Shown one piece after another: positions 46,069 to 54,772 of a DNA stretch of 64,000 nucleotides. A program made the translations under genes and the position numbers. Below the pieces are notes generated by a model. The model was not told the DNA's origin. It did no database searches and saw only the letters and a list, made by a program, of their open reading frames with translations. How positions within the stretch are numbered: the stretch's first letter is position 1; every line of letters starts with the position of its first letter. Source of the DNA: Crystallibacter degradans (GTDB taxonomy: Bacteria; Actinomycetota; Actinomycetes; Actinomycetales; Micrococcaceae); the NCBI RefSeq assembly GCF_012952295.1, contig NZ_JABBCH010000005.1, forward strand, positions 62,001-126,000. The letters are read 5' to 3'.

Positions 46069-47274
46069 ATGAACAAGCAAACAATTCATGTGTCCCGACC
46101 AGAAGACATCCTTGGCTACATACCCCACGCACTGGAGTTCCAACCACGGCAAAGCCTGGTGCTGCTGTCCCTGAACGGCAAACGGCTAGGGGCTACCCTT
46201 CGCTTGGATCTCCCGACGGACAGCGGCGAGGAGGAACTGGCGCGTTTTGCCGACGCTGCCAGCGCTTACCTGCGCAAGGACAGCCGGGCGGATAGCTCGA
46301 TGCTGGTGTTGTACACCGATGCCTTGGAAAGGTCGGTGCAGTTTCCCCCATATGAAATCCTTTTGGACTTGCTCCTGACTTCACTCGATGGTGCCGGCCT
46401 GCCCGTCCGGGACGGGTGGGTTGTGAGTCCGGAACATTTCCGCTGCCTCCACTGTAAGAGGCCAAGCTGCTGCCCGGCCGGCGGCCACCCGGTGGAGCGT
46501 ATCGCTGAAAGCACCATCAACGCGGAGATGATTTTCCGGGGGAGCAGCGTCGCCCCGTCCGTGAGCCAGGCCGTCGCTCTCCGCCGCTCGGGAGCGGTCG
46601 TCACGGAGTCTGCAACTGCAGTGTGCAACGAAAGCAGCGAAATCCTCCGGATGCTTGAGGGAAGCTGGAATTCACCTGAGGTGTTCCGGCGGACCCTGCT
46701 CTGCTGGGACGCAGCCATCCGCACCGGGCCCGGACCGGAGCGGATTCCCTTCCTGCTAGCGAGCCTGACTTCGTTTCATGTCCGCGACGCGGTGATCGTG
46801 CTGATCTGCCGCGGGCTGGACGCTGCTTACGGAGGCGCAGTGAGCTGCGGCGTGCTGACCGGTACCGAACCGCCCGGCATGGATGTGCCTCCGACGGGCC
46901 CGTTTCCTTGTGCGACGTGGAAACCGGGTAAGACTTTGGATGCATATCGGCGCATCTTCGATGCTGTGCTGCTCGGGAATTCCTCGCAGGCGCCGCAATG
47001 GACCAGGGTGGACAGGGCCGCGAATCTCCTGGTACGTCTTTATTGCGGGTCGGAGGGACCGTCCAAGGCCGCAGCCGGAACTCTGCTGGCCTGGATTGAA
47101 TGGGCTCGCGGCCGCGGATCCATGGCGCACGAGGCATTGGAAATGGTTCTGCAGGAGTTTCCGGACTACAGCCTTGCCCGGCTGCTCAATGACTTCGTCG
47201 AGACCGGCAACCTGCCTGTTTGGGCTATGGACCGCGATTCATCGTGGTCCGGGTCAGAGGAACGAGCGGCCTGA
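46069..47274 (+). CDS. DUF4192 domain protein
   Basis: A 401-residue protein matching actinobacterial DUF4192: HVSRPEDILGYIPHALEFQPRQSLVLLSL at the start, a Cys-rich turn FRCLHCKRPSCCPAGGHPVE near residue 125, and a C-terminal helical part with GTLLAWIEWARGRGSMA and FPDYSLARLLNDF. The function is unknown. The start at ATG 46069 is where family similarity begins; the open frame further upstream is a shadow of the MFS gene. GGGGGA touches the ATG, so there is no clear ribosome-binding site. It lies between the MFS and sigA genes on +. Confidence 0.82.
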   Translation: MNKQTIHVSRPEDILGYIPHALEFQPRQSLVLLSLNGKRLGATLRLDLPTDSGEEELARFADAASAYLRKDSRADSSMLVLYTDALERSVQFPPYEILLDLLLTSLDGAGLPVRDGWVVSPEHFRCLHCKRPSCCPAGGHPVERIAESTINAEMIFRGSSVAPSVSQAVALRRSGAVVTESATAVCNESSEILRMLEGSWNSPEVFRRTLLCWDAAIRTGPGPERIPFLLASLTSFHVRDAVIVLICRGLDAAYGGAVSCGVLTGTEPPGMDVPPTGPFPCATWKPGKTLDAYRRIFDAVLLGNSSQAPQWTRVDRAANLLVRLYCGSEGPSKAAAGTLLAWIEWARGRGSMAHEALEMVLQEFPDYSLARLLNDFVETGNLPVWAMDRDSSWSGSEERAA

Positions 47275-47591
47275 CCGAGGGCCGCGGCCCCGGTGAAAGC
47301 CAGTACAGCACCGCCCCCGACATCTCCTTGGGGTCGCGGCAAGACAGGGCGAGGAAGGCAAATGTTCGTTCACGAGCGGGGTGAAAACGTGAGACAATGG
47401 GAACCGAGACCCGGTCGGGTTCGTGTTGCAAGTGGGTATGCCCAGTATGGGAATACCTGCGGCGCAGAGCAGGTTATGTATCGCAGACCCTGCATCTGTG
47501 GCTTTTGCTTGAAATCAAACACGGACTTGACAGGGTCATAGTGGTGTTACCCACAGGTATCATCACAGACCGCCCGTATGAAAGGTTCTCT
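47275..47591 (+). other. 317-base regulatory region upstream of sigA
   Basis: There is no plausible gene here. It holds a SigR/SigH-like promoter (47449-47475), a TTGACA at 47527-47532 without a good -10 at normal distance, and a GAAAGG ribosome-binding site 7 bases before the sigA start. An open frame runs through it from 47397 but lacks family similarity before the GTG at 47592. Confidence 0.6.
47449..47475 (+). promoter_or_regulatory. SigR/SigH-type promoter upstream of sigA
   Basis: GGGAAT (47449-47454) is followed after exactly 18 bases by GTT (47473-47475). This matches the actinobacterial thiol-stress sigma consensus GGAAT-N18-GTT. Transcription would start near 47482, about 110 bases before the sigA GTG. 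Confidence 0.6.
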
Positions 47592-48830
47592 GTGTCACCT
47601 GAGAAGAAGACTGCTGCAGTTCCCGTGGAGGAGACTGCTACCGCCACGACGACTTCTGCCTCTCCCGCCGCGCCCAAGCGCCGCGGTCGCAAGCCAGGTG
47701 CAGCCGCTGCCAAGAAGGGCCCCGCAGCCAAGAAGACCGCAAAAGCCGCTGAGGACCAGACTGACGTAGACGTCGAGGATGAGGACGCCGAGCCGGACGC
47801 TGTTGACGAAGCCGACGAAGCTGACGAAACCGCAAAGCCTGCAGGGAAAGAAGGCGGCTTCGTCTACTCCGACGCGGACGATGATGATGCCCCCGCCCAG
47901 CAGGTAGTTTCGGCCGGAGCCACTGCGGATCCGGTTAAGGACTATCTGAAGCAGATCGGTAAAGTCGCGCTGCTGAACGCAGAGCAGGAAGTCGATCTCG
48001 CGCTGCGCATTGAGGCCGGTCTTTTCGCCGAAGAGAAGCTGGCCAAGGACGACGGCAGCATGGAAACCCGCCTGCGCCGTGACCTGGAGCAGATTGTCCA
48101 CGACGGCAAGCGAGCGAAGAACCACCTGCTCGAGGCCAACCTTCGTCTGGTCGTTTCGCTGGCCAAGCGTTATACGGGCCGCGGCATGCTTTTCCTGGAC
48201 CTGATCCAGGAAGGCAACCTGGGCCTGATCCGTGCTGTGGAGAAGTTCGACTACACCAAGGGCTTCAAGTTCTCGACCTACGCCACCTGGTGGATCCGTC
48301 AGGCTATTACCCGAGCCATGGCCGACCAGGCCCGTACCATCCGTATTCCCGTTCACATGGTCGAGGTCATCAACAAGCTTGCCCGTGTGCAGCGGCAGAT
48401 GTTGCAGGACTTGGGCCGCGAGCCTACGCCGGAAGAACTGGCGCTGGAGCTGGACATGACGCCTGAAAAGGTTGTTGAGGTCCAGAAGTACGGCCGCGAG
48501 CCGATTTCCCTTCACACGCCCCTGGGCGAGGACGGCGACTCCGAGTTCGGTGACCTGATCGAGGACTCCGAGGCCGTTGTCCCGGCGGACGCGGTCAGCT
48601 TCACTCTGCTGCAGGAGCAGCTGCACTCCGTCCTGGACACTCTGTCCGAGCGTGAGGCCGGTGTCGTTGCCATGCGTTTCGGCTTGACCGATGGCCAGCC
48701 TAAGACTTTAGACGAAATCGGCAAGGTCTACGGCGTGACGCGGGAACGGATCCGCCAGATCGAATCCAAGACGATGTCCAAGCTGCGCCACCCGTCGCGT
48801 TCCCAGGTGCTACGCGATTACCTGGACTGA
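47592..48830 (+). CDS. sigA: Primary RNA polymerase sigma factor (SigA/HrdB/RpoD)
   Basis: This is the housekeeping sigma factor, 412 residues. The first 110 residues are a Lys/Ala-rich then acidic low-complexity segment. Region 1.2 ([25 protein letters not shown]), region 2 with [18 protein letters not shown] and [12 protein letters not shown] (-10 recognition), region 3, and region 4 with the helix-turn-helix [20 protein letters not shown] follow. GTG 47592 ([10 protein letters not shown]) matches family starts and has GAAAGG upstream. Conservation of region 2.4 fits the TAnnnT -10 elements found throughout the window. Confidence 0.95.
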   Translation: MSPEKKTAAVPVEETATATTTSASPAAPKRRGRKPGAAAAKKGPAAKKTAKAAEDQTDVDVEDEDAEPDAVDEADEADETAKPAGKEGGFVYSDADDDDAPAQQVVSAGATADPVKDYLKQIGKVALLNAEQEVDLALRIEAGLFAEEKLAKDDGSMETRLRRDLEQIVHDGKRAKNHLLEANLRLVVSLAKRYTGRGMLFLDLIQEGNLGLIRAVEKFDYTKGFKFSTYATWWIRQAITRAMADQARTIRIPVHMVEVINKLARVQRQMLQDLGREPTPEELALELDMTPEKVVEVQKYGREPISLHTPLGEDGDSEFGDLIEDSEAVVPADAVSFTLLQEQLHSVLDTLSEREAGVVAMRFGLTDGQPKTLDEIGKVYGVTRERIRQIESKTMSKLRHPSRSQVLRDYLD

Positions 48831-48841
48831 TCTTCACGGCC

Positions 48842-48889
48842 AATAACAATGGCGCCGTTCCCCGAAAGGAGGACGGCGCCGTTGTTATT
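48842..48889. terminator. Terminator after sigA
   Basis: A 17-bp stem with one wobble (48842-48858 with 48873-48889) and a 14-base loop, followed by a T, lies 11 bases after the sigA stop. The convergent DUF7455 gene ends 41 bases further on. Confidence 0.88.
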
Positions 48890-48929
48890 TATGCAGTTAT
48901 CGGCTGTGCGACAGACGAACTGCTGAAGC

Positions 48930-49151
48930 CTATTCCGCTGCCATGGCAGGCGTCTCGCGAAGCCGGCCGGTTTCGTCCTGCCATTCGGCAGCCTTCGAAC
49001 GCAACTGCGGTTCGTGCTGGCGGGCGTGGTGTCCGCAGAAAAGCAATTCTCCCCCGGAGGACTCCAACACAACTCGGACGTAGGCCTGGGCCCCGCAGCG
49101 ATCACAACGATCCATTGCGGTCAGTTCTCGGGTAGCTACTGCTGTTGTCAT
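48930..49151 (-). CDS. DUF7455-type small zinc-ribbon protein
   Basis: A 73-residue protein with DRCDRCGAQAYVRVVLESSGGE followed by LLFCGHHARQHEPQLR, the same Cys2...Cys-His-His layout as the 53-residue paralogue at 25687-25848. It probably binds zinc; the function is unknown. ATG 49151 has AAGGAGG immediately upstream at 3-9 bases; the in-frame ATG at 49301 has no such site and is rejected. In Arthrobacter-type genomes such a gene commonly sits next to the primary sigma gene, as here (from memory). Confidence 0.82.
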   Translation of the reverse strand: MTTAVATRELTAMDRCDRCGAQAYVRVVLESSGGELLFCGHHARQHEPQLRSKAAEWQDETGRLRETPAMAAE

Positions 49152-49418
49152 GACGACCTCCTTACAAATGTGTATGTCCATACAACCACTGCATCGGCTG
49201 TTTTCTTCGCACCTTTCGATCACTTTCGCTGACCGCGTATCACATGTACGTAACGGGCAGGATCTGCTGTGATCCCCGACGCGCTGGCCGAAGAGGTGCA
49301 CATCCGTGCTGCTAAAGGGGACTAGCCTAGTAACGGTCCTTCATTTTGCAAGCGGCCGCCCGGGGAACCCCGGGATGTTTGAGTTCACTTTTCGTATGGC
49401 CAAGGAGTTCCTAGTTCA

Positions 49419-51530
49419 GTGGCGCCACCGAGTTCCGATTACACAGCCCGCCATCTTTCCGTCCTCGAGGGACTGGAAGCTGTCCGCAAGCGCCCAGGCA
49501 TGTACATCGGGTCCACGGATTCGCGAGGGCTCATGCACTGCCTCTGGGAAATCATTGACAACTCAGTGGATGAGGCCTTGGCCGGGTTCGGCCAGAGCAT
49601 CACTGTCATCTTGCATCCGGACGGGTCAGTGGAAATCCACGATGACGGCCGCGGCGTTCCTGTTGACGTTGAACCGCGAACCGGCCTGACCGGCGTCGAA
49701 GTAGTTTTCACCAAACTGCACGCCGGCGGAAAGTTCGGCGGAGGTTCCTACACAGCATCCGGCGGTCTGCATGGGGTCGGCGCCAGTGTGGTCAACGCCC
49801 TCTCAGCACGCTTGGATGTCCAGGTGGACCGCGGCGGCAAGACGTACCAGATGTCCTTCCGCCGGGGTGAGCCCGGGCATTTCGCCGACACGGGCAAGCA
49901 CCCCAGCCCCGATTCGAAGTTCGAGCCTTTTCTGCAGAGCTCCACGCTCGAAGTGGTGGGCAAAGCCAAGCGGGGCGTCACTGGTACACGGATCCGTTAC
50001 TGGGCGGACCGTCAGATATTCACAGCTGATGCCAAGTTCTCCTATGAGGAGCTGCAGGCCCGTGTGCGGCAGACGTCCTTCCTGGTTCCCGGACTTCGCG
50101 TCACGCTGCGCGACGAACGCCAACTGCCCGGTACGCCGGGAGAAAACGGGCCGATCGAAGAGGTCTTCCAGCACGACGGCGGGATCGCCGAGTTCGTCGA
50201 TTATCTCTCCAACGACAGCGCGGTCACCGATGTTTGGCGTGTCCACGGCTCCGGCAAATTCAAGGAAAACGTGCCGGTGCTGGACGAAAAGGGCCACAGC
50301 CGGATGGCGGAGGTTGAACGGGACTGCGAGGTGGACATCGCCCTTCGCTGGGGCATTGGCTATGACACAAGCGTCCGCAGCTTCGTCAACATCATCGCCA
50401 CGCCGAAGGGCGGCACGCACCAGACCGGTTTCGAACAGGCCCTGCTGAAAACCTTCCGCAAGGTTATTGAAGCCAATTCGCGCAAGCTCAAGGCCGGCAA
50501 TGACAAGATCGAAAAGGATGACGTCTTCGCAGGCCTGACTGCCGTGCTGACCGTTCGGCTGGCCGAACCGCAGTTCGAGGGGCAGACCAAGGAAATCCTC
50601 GGTACCTCAGCTGTCCGCAATATCGTCTCGCGCGTGGTGGAAAAGGAAATCCAGGCGAAGCTCACCTCCACGGCGAGGGGAGACAAGGCCCAGTCTGCGC
50701 TGTTGCTGGAAAAGGTTGTCAGCGAGATGAAGTCGCGCATCTCCGCGCGCGTGCACAAGGAAACGCAGCGGCGCAAGAACGCCTTGGAAACGTCCTCGAT
50801 GCCAGCGAAACTGTTGGATTGCCGTACGGATGATGTGGCACGCTCCGAGCTCTTCATTGTCGAAGGTGACAGCGCACTGGGGACCGCGCGGCTGGCCCGT
50901 TCCTCGGACCATCAAGCGCTGCTGCCGATCCGCGGCAAGATCCTTAACGTCCAGAAAGCCTCGGTGGGTGACATGCTTGCCAACGCCGAGTGCGCCGCGT
51001 TGATCCAGGTGGTGGGCGCCGGTTCGGGCCGCAGTTTCCAGCTTGACGCCGCCCGTTACGGCAAGGTCATTCTGATGACCGACGCCGATGTCGACGGCGC
51101 GCATATCCGTACGCTGCTGCTGACGCTTTTCTTCCGCTACATGCGCCCGCTGGTTGAAGACGGCCGGGTCTACGCCGCGGTGCCACCGTTGCACCGGGTG
51201 GAAGTAATCAATCACGGGTCGAAGGCCAACGAGCTCGTCTATACCTACTCGGAGAATGAACTATTGCGCCTGCTGGCGGAACTGGAGAAGAGCGGCCGGA
51301 ATTACAAGGAGCCAATCCAGCGGTACAAGGGCCTGGGCGAAATGGACGCCGACCAGTTGGCCGAAACAACCATGGACCCGCGGCACCGGACCTTGCGGCG
51401 TGTCGGCATCGAGCATGCCGAGGCCGCCGAGCGCGCTTTTGACCTGCTGATGGGTTCGGACGTGGCGCCGCGCAAGGAGTTCATTGTTGCCGGTGCAGCC
51501 ATGCTGGACCGCGAGCGGATCGACGCCTAA
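49419..51530 (+). CDS. parE: Type IIA topoisomerase B subunit, probably topoisomerase IV ParE
   Basis: The 703-residue protein has the GHKL ATPase (RKRPGMYIG, EIIDNSVDEAL, DDGRGVPVDV, GGLHGVGASVVNALS), the transducer domain, and the TOPRIM domain (FIVEGDSALGTA and MTDADVDGAHIRTLL). The C-terminal signature is YKGLGEMDADQL. ParE rather than GyrB is favoured because a parC-like gene lies at the right end of the window, far from any dnaA-recF context. The GTG start at 49419 has AAGGAG 11 bases upstream. It decatenates chromosomes with ParC. Confidence 0.9.
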   Translation: MAPPSSDYTARHLSVLEGLEAVRKRPGMYIGSTDSRGLMHCLWEIIDNSVDEALAGFGQSITVILHPDGSVEIHDDGRGVPVDVEPRTGLTGVEVVFTKLHAGGKFGGGSYTASGGLHGVGASVVNALSARLDVQVDRGGKTYQMSFRRGEPGHFADTGKHPSPDSKFEPFLQSSTLEVVGKAKRGVTGTRIRYWADRQIFTADAKFSYEELQARVRQTSFLVPGLRVTLRDERQLPGTPGENGPIEEVFQHDGGIAEFVDYLSNDSAVTDVWRVHGSGKFKENVPVLDEKGHSRMAEVERDCEVDIALRWGIGYDTSVRSFVNIIATPKGGTHQTGFEQALLKTFRKVIEANSRKLKAGNDKIEKDDVFAGLTAVLTVRLAEPQFEGQTKEILGTSAVRNIVSRVVEKEIQAKLTSTARGDKAQSALLLEKVVSEMKSRISARVHKETQRRKNALETSSMPAKLLDCRTDDVARSELFIVEGDSALGTARLARSSDHQALLPIRGKILNVQKASVGDMLANAECAALIQVVGAGSGRSFQLDAARYGKVILMTDADVDGAHIRTLLLTLFFRYMRPLVEDGRVYAAVPPLHRVEVINHGSKANELVYTYSENELLRLLAELEKSGRNYKEPIQRYKGLGEMDADQLAETTMDPRHRTLRRVGIEHAEAAERAFDLLMGSDVAPRKEFIVAGAAMLDRERIDA

Positions 51531-51597
51531 CGACGGTCAGGCCTGCAAACGGGGAAGCCGCCTGCGGGCAACCTGGAGTGGAGCGACCGTTCTGCTG

Positions 51598-52551
51598 CTA
51601 CCCGGCCAGCCCCGGGGCCAGGAGCAGGACGGTCGGCACGGCCAGCAGCAAGGCCGAGCAGCCCAGCACCATTGCTTGCGCTGGCTTGCCCAGGGGCGGC
51701 GACGGCGACAGCAGCCGGTGCAACCGGTGGGCAGTGCTCAGGGCCTCAGACTCTTCCGGGGTCAGCAACTCTTTGGCCGGAGCGCCGACGCCGGACGGCC
51801 TTTCGCCGCTAGCCACCACGGCCACGGCGCGGATCAAGGTTTCCCTGTTCGCGGTTCTGAGTGCCCCGTCATCCGCGAGCATCTCGATCAGTTCGTTGAC
51901 GGCCTGCTGCGCGAGCTGCGATGTCGGCAGCCAGGGAAGCGCGGAGCGCCAGGCGGCAAAGGCCCACAGCAGGAGGTCGTGGCGCTGGTTCAGATGGGCG
52001 CGCTCATGGTTCAGAACCGCCTCGAGCTCTTCGGGCCGGAGCAGCTCCAACAGACCTTCCGAGAGCACTGTAACGGAGCCAGCTCCACCGGGGAGGCAAT
52101 ACGCAACAGGTGCGGGATGGCTGATCACCAGGGTCTTGGGAGAGTTTTTGACCGGAGAACTGAGCAGGTTCAGCAGGTCACGGTGCTTGTTGCGTTGCTT
52201 GCGGATCCGGTAATAAGTCAGCAGCAGCGTAAAGACCAGATGTACGCCCAGCAGCAGGGCAGCGCTGAGCGCGAAGACATGGATCAGGTCCAGGCCCGGT
52301 GCCGGCGCGTAACTAACCAGCAGCCCTGCCAGCCCTTGAAGCCCGGCCAGGAGGTTCTCGCCCAGCGGTTCCAGCCCCCATGTCAGCATGGCGCCGATCA
52401 TAGAGAGCCCGCCGGCCAGCGCGATGGCTTGCCACAGCACCAAGGCCGTGACGGGTGCTCGTGCGGTCCACTTTGCCCGGGCGAGCAAAACCGGCACCGG
52501 CCACGCCAAAATGACCGCCATGGCGGCCAGGAGGTACGAGGCCCAGAACAC
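51598..52551 (-). CDS. M56-family (BlaR1/MecR1-like) membrane metalloprotease
   Basis: The 317-residue protein has membrane segments at about 2-24, 34-58, 68-80 and 90-113, and the zinc motif HERAH at 182-186 within AVLNHERAHLNQRHD. A further hydrophobic segment lies at the C-terminus (MVLGCSALLLAVPTVLLLAPG). Unlike staphylococcal BlaR1/MecR1 it has no extracellular penicillin-binding sensor domain, so the signal is probably not a beta-lactam. It lies 6 bases after the blaI-like gene and is presumably the protease that inactivates it. It is convergent with parE. Confidence 0.85.
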   Translation of the reverse strand: MFWASYLLAAMAVILAWPVPVLLARAKWTARAPVTALVLWQAIALAGGLSMIGAMLTWGLEPLGENLLAGLQGLAGLLVSYAPAPGLDLIHVFALSAALLLGVHLVFTLLLTYYRIRKQRNKHRDLLNLLSSPVKNSPKTLVISHPAPVAYCLPGGAGSVTVLSEGLLELLRPEELEAVLNHERAHLNQRHDLLLWAFAAWRSALPWLPTSQLAQQAVNELIEMLADDGALRTANRETLIRAVAVVASGERPSGVGAPAKELLTPEESEALSTAHRLHRLLSPSPPLGKPAQAMVLGCSALLLAVPTVLLLAPGLAG

Positions 52552-52557
52552 TAAGGG

Positions 52558-52944
52558 CTACGCAGTCAGCAGCTTACGCAGGGTTTCGGCTTCCTGTTCG
52601 GAAACGCTGCCGATGAATTTAGCGAGAACGGCCTCGCGGTCCGGCGCCGATCCAAGCACCTCGTTCATCAACTCCACCGTGTGTTCCTCACGGCTGGTCA
52701 CTGCACGATAGCGGTGCGGACGGATGTCCCGTTCGCGCTGTACCAGGCCCTTCTTCTCCAATCGGGACAACACTGTGAGCACAGTCGTTACTGCCAGTTC
52801 CTTGCCATCCGGGCTTGAATCCGTTTTCCGTGCCAGACGGTCGCGCAGGGCGTTTGCGGTAAAAGCGATCTCCGCTGGATCTTCCGAGTCGGCCTGCCAC
52901 AGCAGGTCCATAACCGCGCGTTCCAGCTCCCCAAGAGTTGCCAT
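52558..52944 (-). CDS. BlaI/MecI/CopY-family transcriptional repressor
   Basis: The 128-residue winged-helix protein has GELERAVMDLLWQ at the N-terminus, the wing and recognition region LAVTTVLTVLSRLEKKGLVQRERD, and a C-terminal dimerisation part ending EAETLRKLLTA. It pairs with the adjacent M56 protease as in BlaI-BlaR systems. Two identical dyads TTCTAC-N5-GTAGAA lie between its start and the divergent cydA, so it probably represses cydABDC and/or itself. A clear ribosome-binding site is not seen; GGGAAATAG precedes the ATG. Confidence 0.88.
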   Translation of the reverse strand: MATLGELERAVMDLLWQADSEDPAEIAFTANALRDRLARKTDSSPDGKELAVTTVLTVLSRLEKKGLVQRERDIRPHRYRAVTSREEHTVELMNEVLGSAPDREAVLAKFIGSVSEQEAETLRKLLTA

Positions 52945-53041
52945 CTATTTCCCTCGTCCTACCAAACTAGCTGCTCGACCCGGCGGCTCAGGCTGCCGGG
53001 ATGTGGTCTCACTCTCTAATTTACCGCGTTTGCAGAAATTG

Positions 53042-53058
53042 TTCTACACTACGTAGAA
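53042..53058. promoter_or_regulatory. Putative BlaI operator 1
   Basis: TTCTAC-N5-GTAGAA with perfect 6-base arms, 97 bases before the cydA start and 98 bases before the blaI-like start, measured from each near edge to the start codon. Confidence 0.68.
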
Positions 53059-53066
53059 ACTTGTAC

Positions 53067-53083
53067 TTCTACGGCTTGTAGAA
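53067..53083. promoter_or_regulatory. Putative BlaI operator 2
   Basis: A second TTCTAC-N5-GTAGAA with identical arms, centred 25 bases from operator 1 and 55 bases before the cydA start. Confidence 0.68.
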
Positions 53084-53138
53084 ATGTGTCCCGCCGACGC
53101 TTTAGCCTGTGCCGGCTCGTCCCGAAGGGGTATTTATC

Positions 53139-54725
53139 GTGGAAGCCCTGGAAATCGCCCGCTGGCAATTCGGCGTCACCACCGTCTACCACTTCCTGAT
53201 GGTGCCGTTGACCATCGGCCTCGGCCTGACGGTGGCCGTAATGCAGACAGCTTGGTACCGGACTGGCAAGGACCAGTACCTGCGGATGACCAAGTTCTGG
53301 GGCAAACTTTTCCTGATCAACTTTATTATGGGCGTGGCCACCGGCCTGGTGCAGGAATTCCAGTTCGGGATGGCGTGGAGTGAATACAGCCGCTTTGTCG
53401 GAGATGTCTTCGGTGCGCCGCTGGCGCTGGAATCGCTGCTGGCCTTCTTCGTCGAGTCGATCTTCCTCGGCCTGTGGATCTTCGGCTGGGGCCGGCTCCC
53501 TAAGGCCATTCACCTGCTGAGCATCTGGGCTGCATCGCTGGCAACCATGGGCTCGGCCTACTTCATCCTCGCGGCCAACTCCTGGATGCAGCACCCGGTC
53601 GGCGTCGAAATGATCGACGGCCGTCCTGTCATGGTCGATATCTGGGCCGTCCTCACCAACAACACGCTGCTTGTGGCCTACCCGCACACCCTTTTCGGAG
53701 CGTTCTCCGTGGCCGGCGGCTTCCTGCTCGGCATCAGTTGGTACCACCTGTGGAAGCGCCGCCGTGACGGGATCGACACCGTGGGCCCCGACGGCAAGGT
53801 TATTGTTGGCTCCAGGCCTGCCATCGGCCGCGACGCCGCGGACCATAGAGTCTGGCTGCGCTCCCTGCGGATCGGCGCCGTCGTCGCTATGGTTTCGTTC
53901 GGCGGGGTCGCCCTGACCGGTGATCTGCAGTCCAAGCTCATGTTTGAACAGCAGCCAATGAAGATGGCTGCGGCCGAGGCGGCGTGCCATGACGGGACAG
54001 GATTTTCGATCCTCTCCGTCGGTGATCTGGGTTCCAATGACTGTGATGATCTGGTTGCGGTTGTCGAACTGCCGGGGTTGCTGTCCTTCCTGGCCAACGG
54101 CGATTTCACCACCGAAATCCGCGGAATCAATTCGCTCCTGCCTGAGTACCAGGAGAAATTCGGCACCCATTTGCCGGACAACCCGATCTACGGCGAGCGC
54201 GCCGGAACTGAAATCGACTATGTCCCTGTCATGGAGGTTACCTACTGGGGTTTCCGAATGATGATTACCTTCGGCATGCTGGCCGCTGGCGCCGCCCTGG
54301 TTGCGCTGTGGATTGTACGCAACGGGACCGTGCCACAGTCCAAGTGGCTGATGCGCCTGGCTGTGTTCGGGATTCTGGCCCCGTTCGGCGCCAACTCAGC
54401 CGGCTGGATCTTCACCGAAATGGGCCGCCAGCCCTTCGTCGTCGCGCCCAACCCTGATCCGAACGGGATCGACAATGTCTTCATGTTCACAGCTGCCGCG
54501 GTCTCGCCGGGCGTCTCACTGGCCGAGCTTGTCTTTTCGCTGGCGGCCTTCGCCCTGGTGTACGGCGTGCTGCTGGTGGTGGAAGTGAAACTGCTCTTCG
54601 CCTACTGCCGCGGCGGGGTGCCATCTGCCATGCCCGAACTGCTGCACGAGGACAAAGATGACGACGGTGACGAGGGCCCCGGCAAGCGGAAGGACGACGA
54701 CGATGTGCTTGCCTTTGCTTACTGA
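53139..54725 (+). CDS. cydA: Cytochrome bd ubiquinol/menaquinol oxidase subunit I
   Basis: CydA is the haem- and quinol-bearing subunit of the high-affinity terminal oxidase. The 528-residue protein begins EALEIARWQFGVTTVYHFL, with the distal haem-ligand His in the first membrane segment. LVQEFQFGMAWSEYSRFVGDV, SWMQHPVGVE and EQQPMKMAAAEA follow. The quinol (Q) loop is of the short type. GTG 53139 matches family starts and has GAAGGGG upstream; the in-frame GTG at 53109 would add ten residues. The acidic tail (KDDDGDEGPGKRKDDDD) is unusual. It starts the cydA-cydB-cydDC operon. Confidence 0.95.
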   Translation: MEALEIARWQFGVTTVYHFLMVPLTIGLGLTVAVMQTAWYRTGKDQYLRMTKFWGKLFLINFIMGVATGLVQEFQFGMAWSEYSRFVGDVFGAPLALESLLAFFVESIFLGLWIFGWGRLPKAIHLLSIWAASLATMGSAYFILAANSWMQHPVGVEMIDGRPVMVDIWAVLTNNTLLVAYPHTLFGAFSVAGGFLLGISWYHLWKRRRDGIDTVGPDGKVIVGSRPAIGRDAADHRVWLRSLRIGAVVAMVSFGGVALTGDLQSKLMFEQQPMKMAAAEAACHDGTGFSILSVGDLGSNDCDDLVAVVELPGLLSFLANGDFTTEIRGINSLLPEYQEKFGTHLPDNPIYGERAGTEIDYVPVMEVTYWGFRMMITFGMLAAGAALVALWIVRNGTVPQSKWLMRLAVFGILAPFGANSAGWIFTEMGRQPFVVAPNPDPNGIDNVFMFTAAAVSPGVSLAELVFSLAAFALVYGVLLVVEVKLLFAYCRGGVPSAMPELLHEDKDDDGDEGPGKRKDDDDVLAFAY

Positions 54726-54772
54726 GGACAACCGCGCGGCCGTATCCGATCCGGACAGTCTGGAGAACTGAA

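Noticed and set aside
47527-47564. TTGACA and TATCAT considered as a sigA primary promoter
   Set aside because: The spacing is 26 bases, far beyond 16-19, so they do not form a normal promoter.
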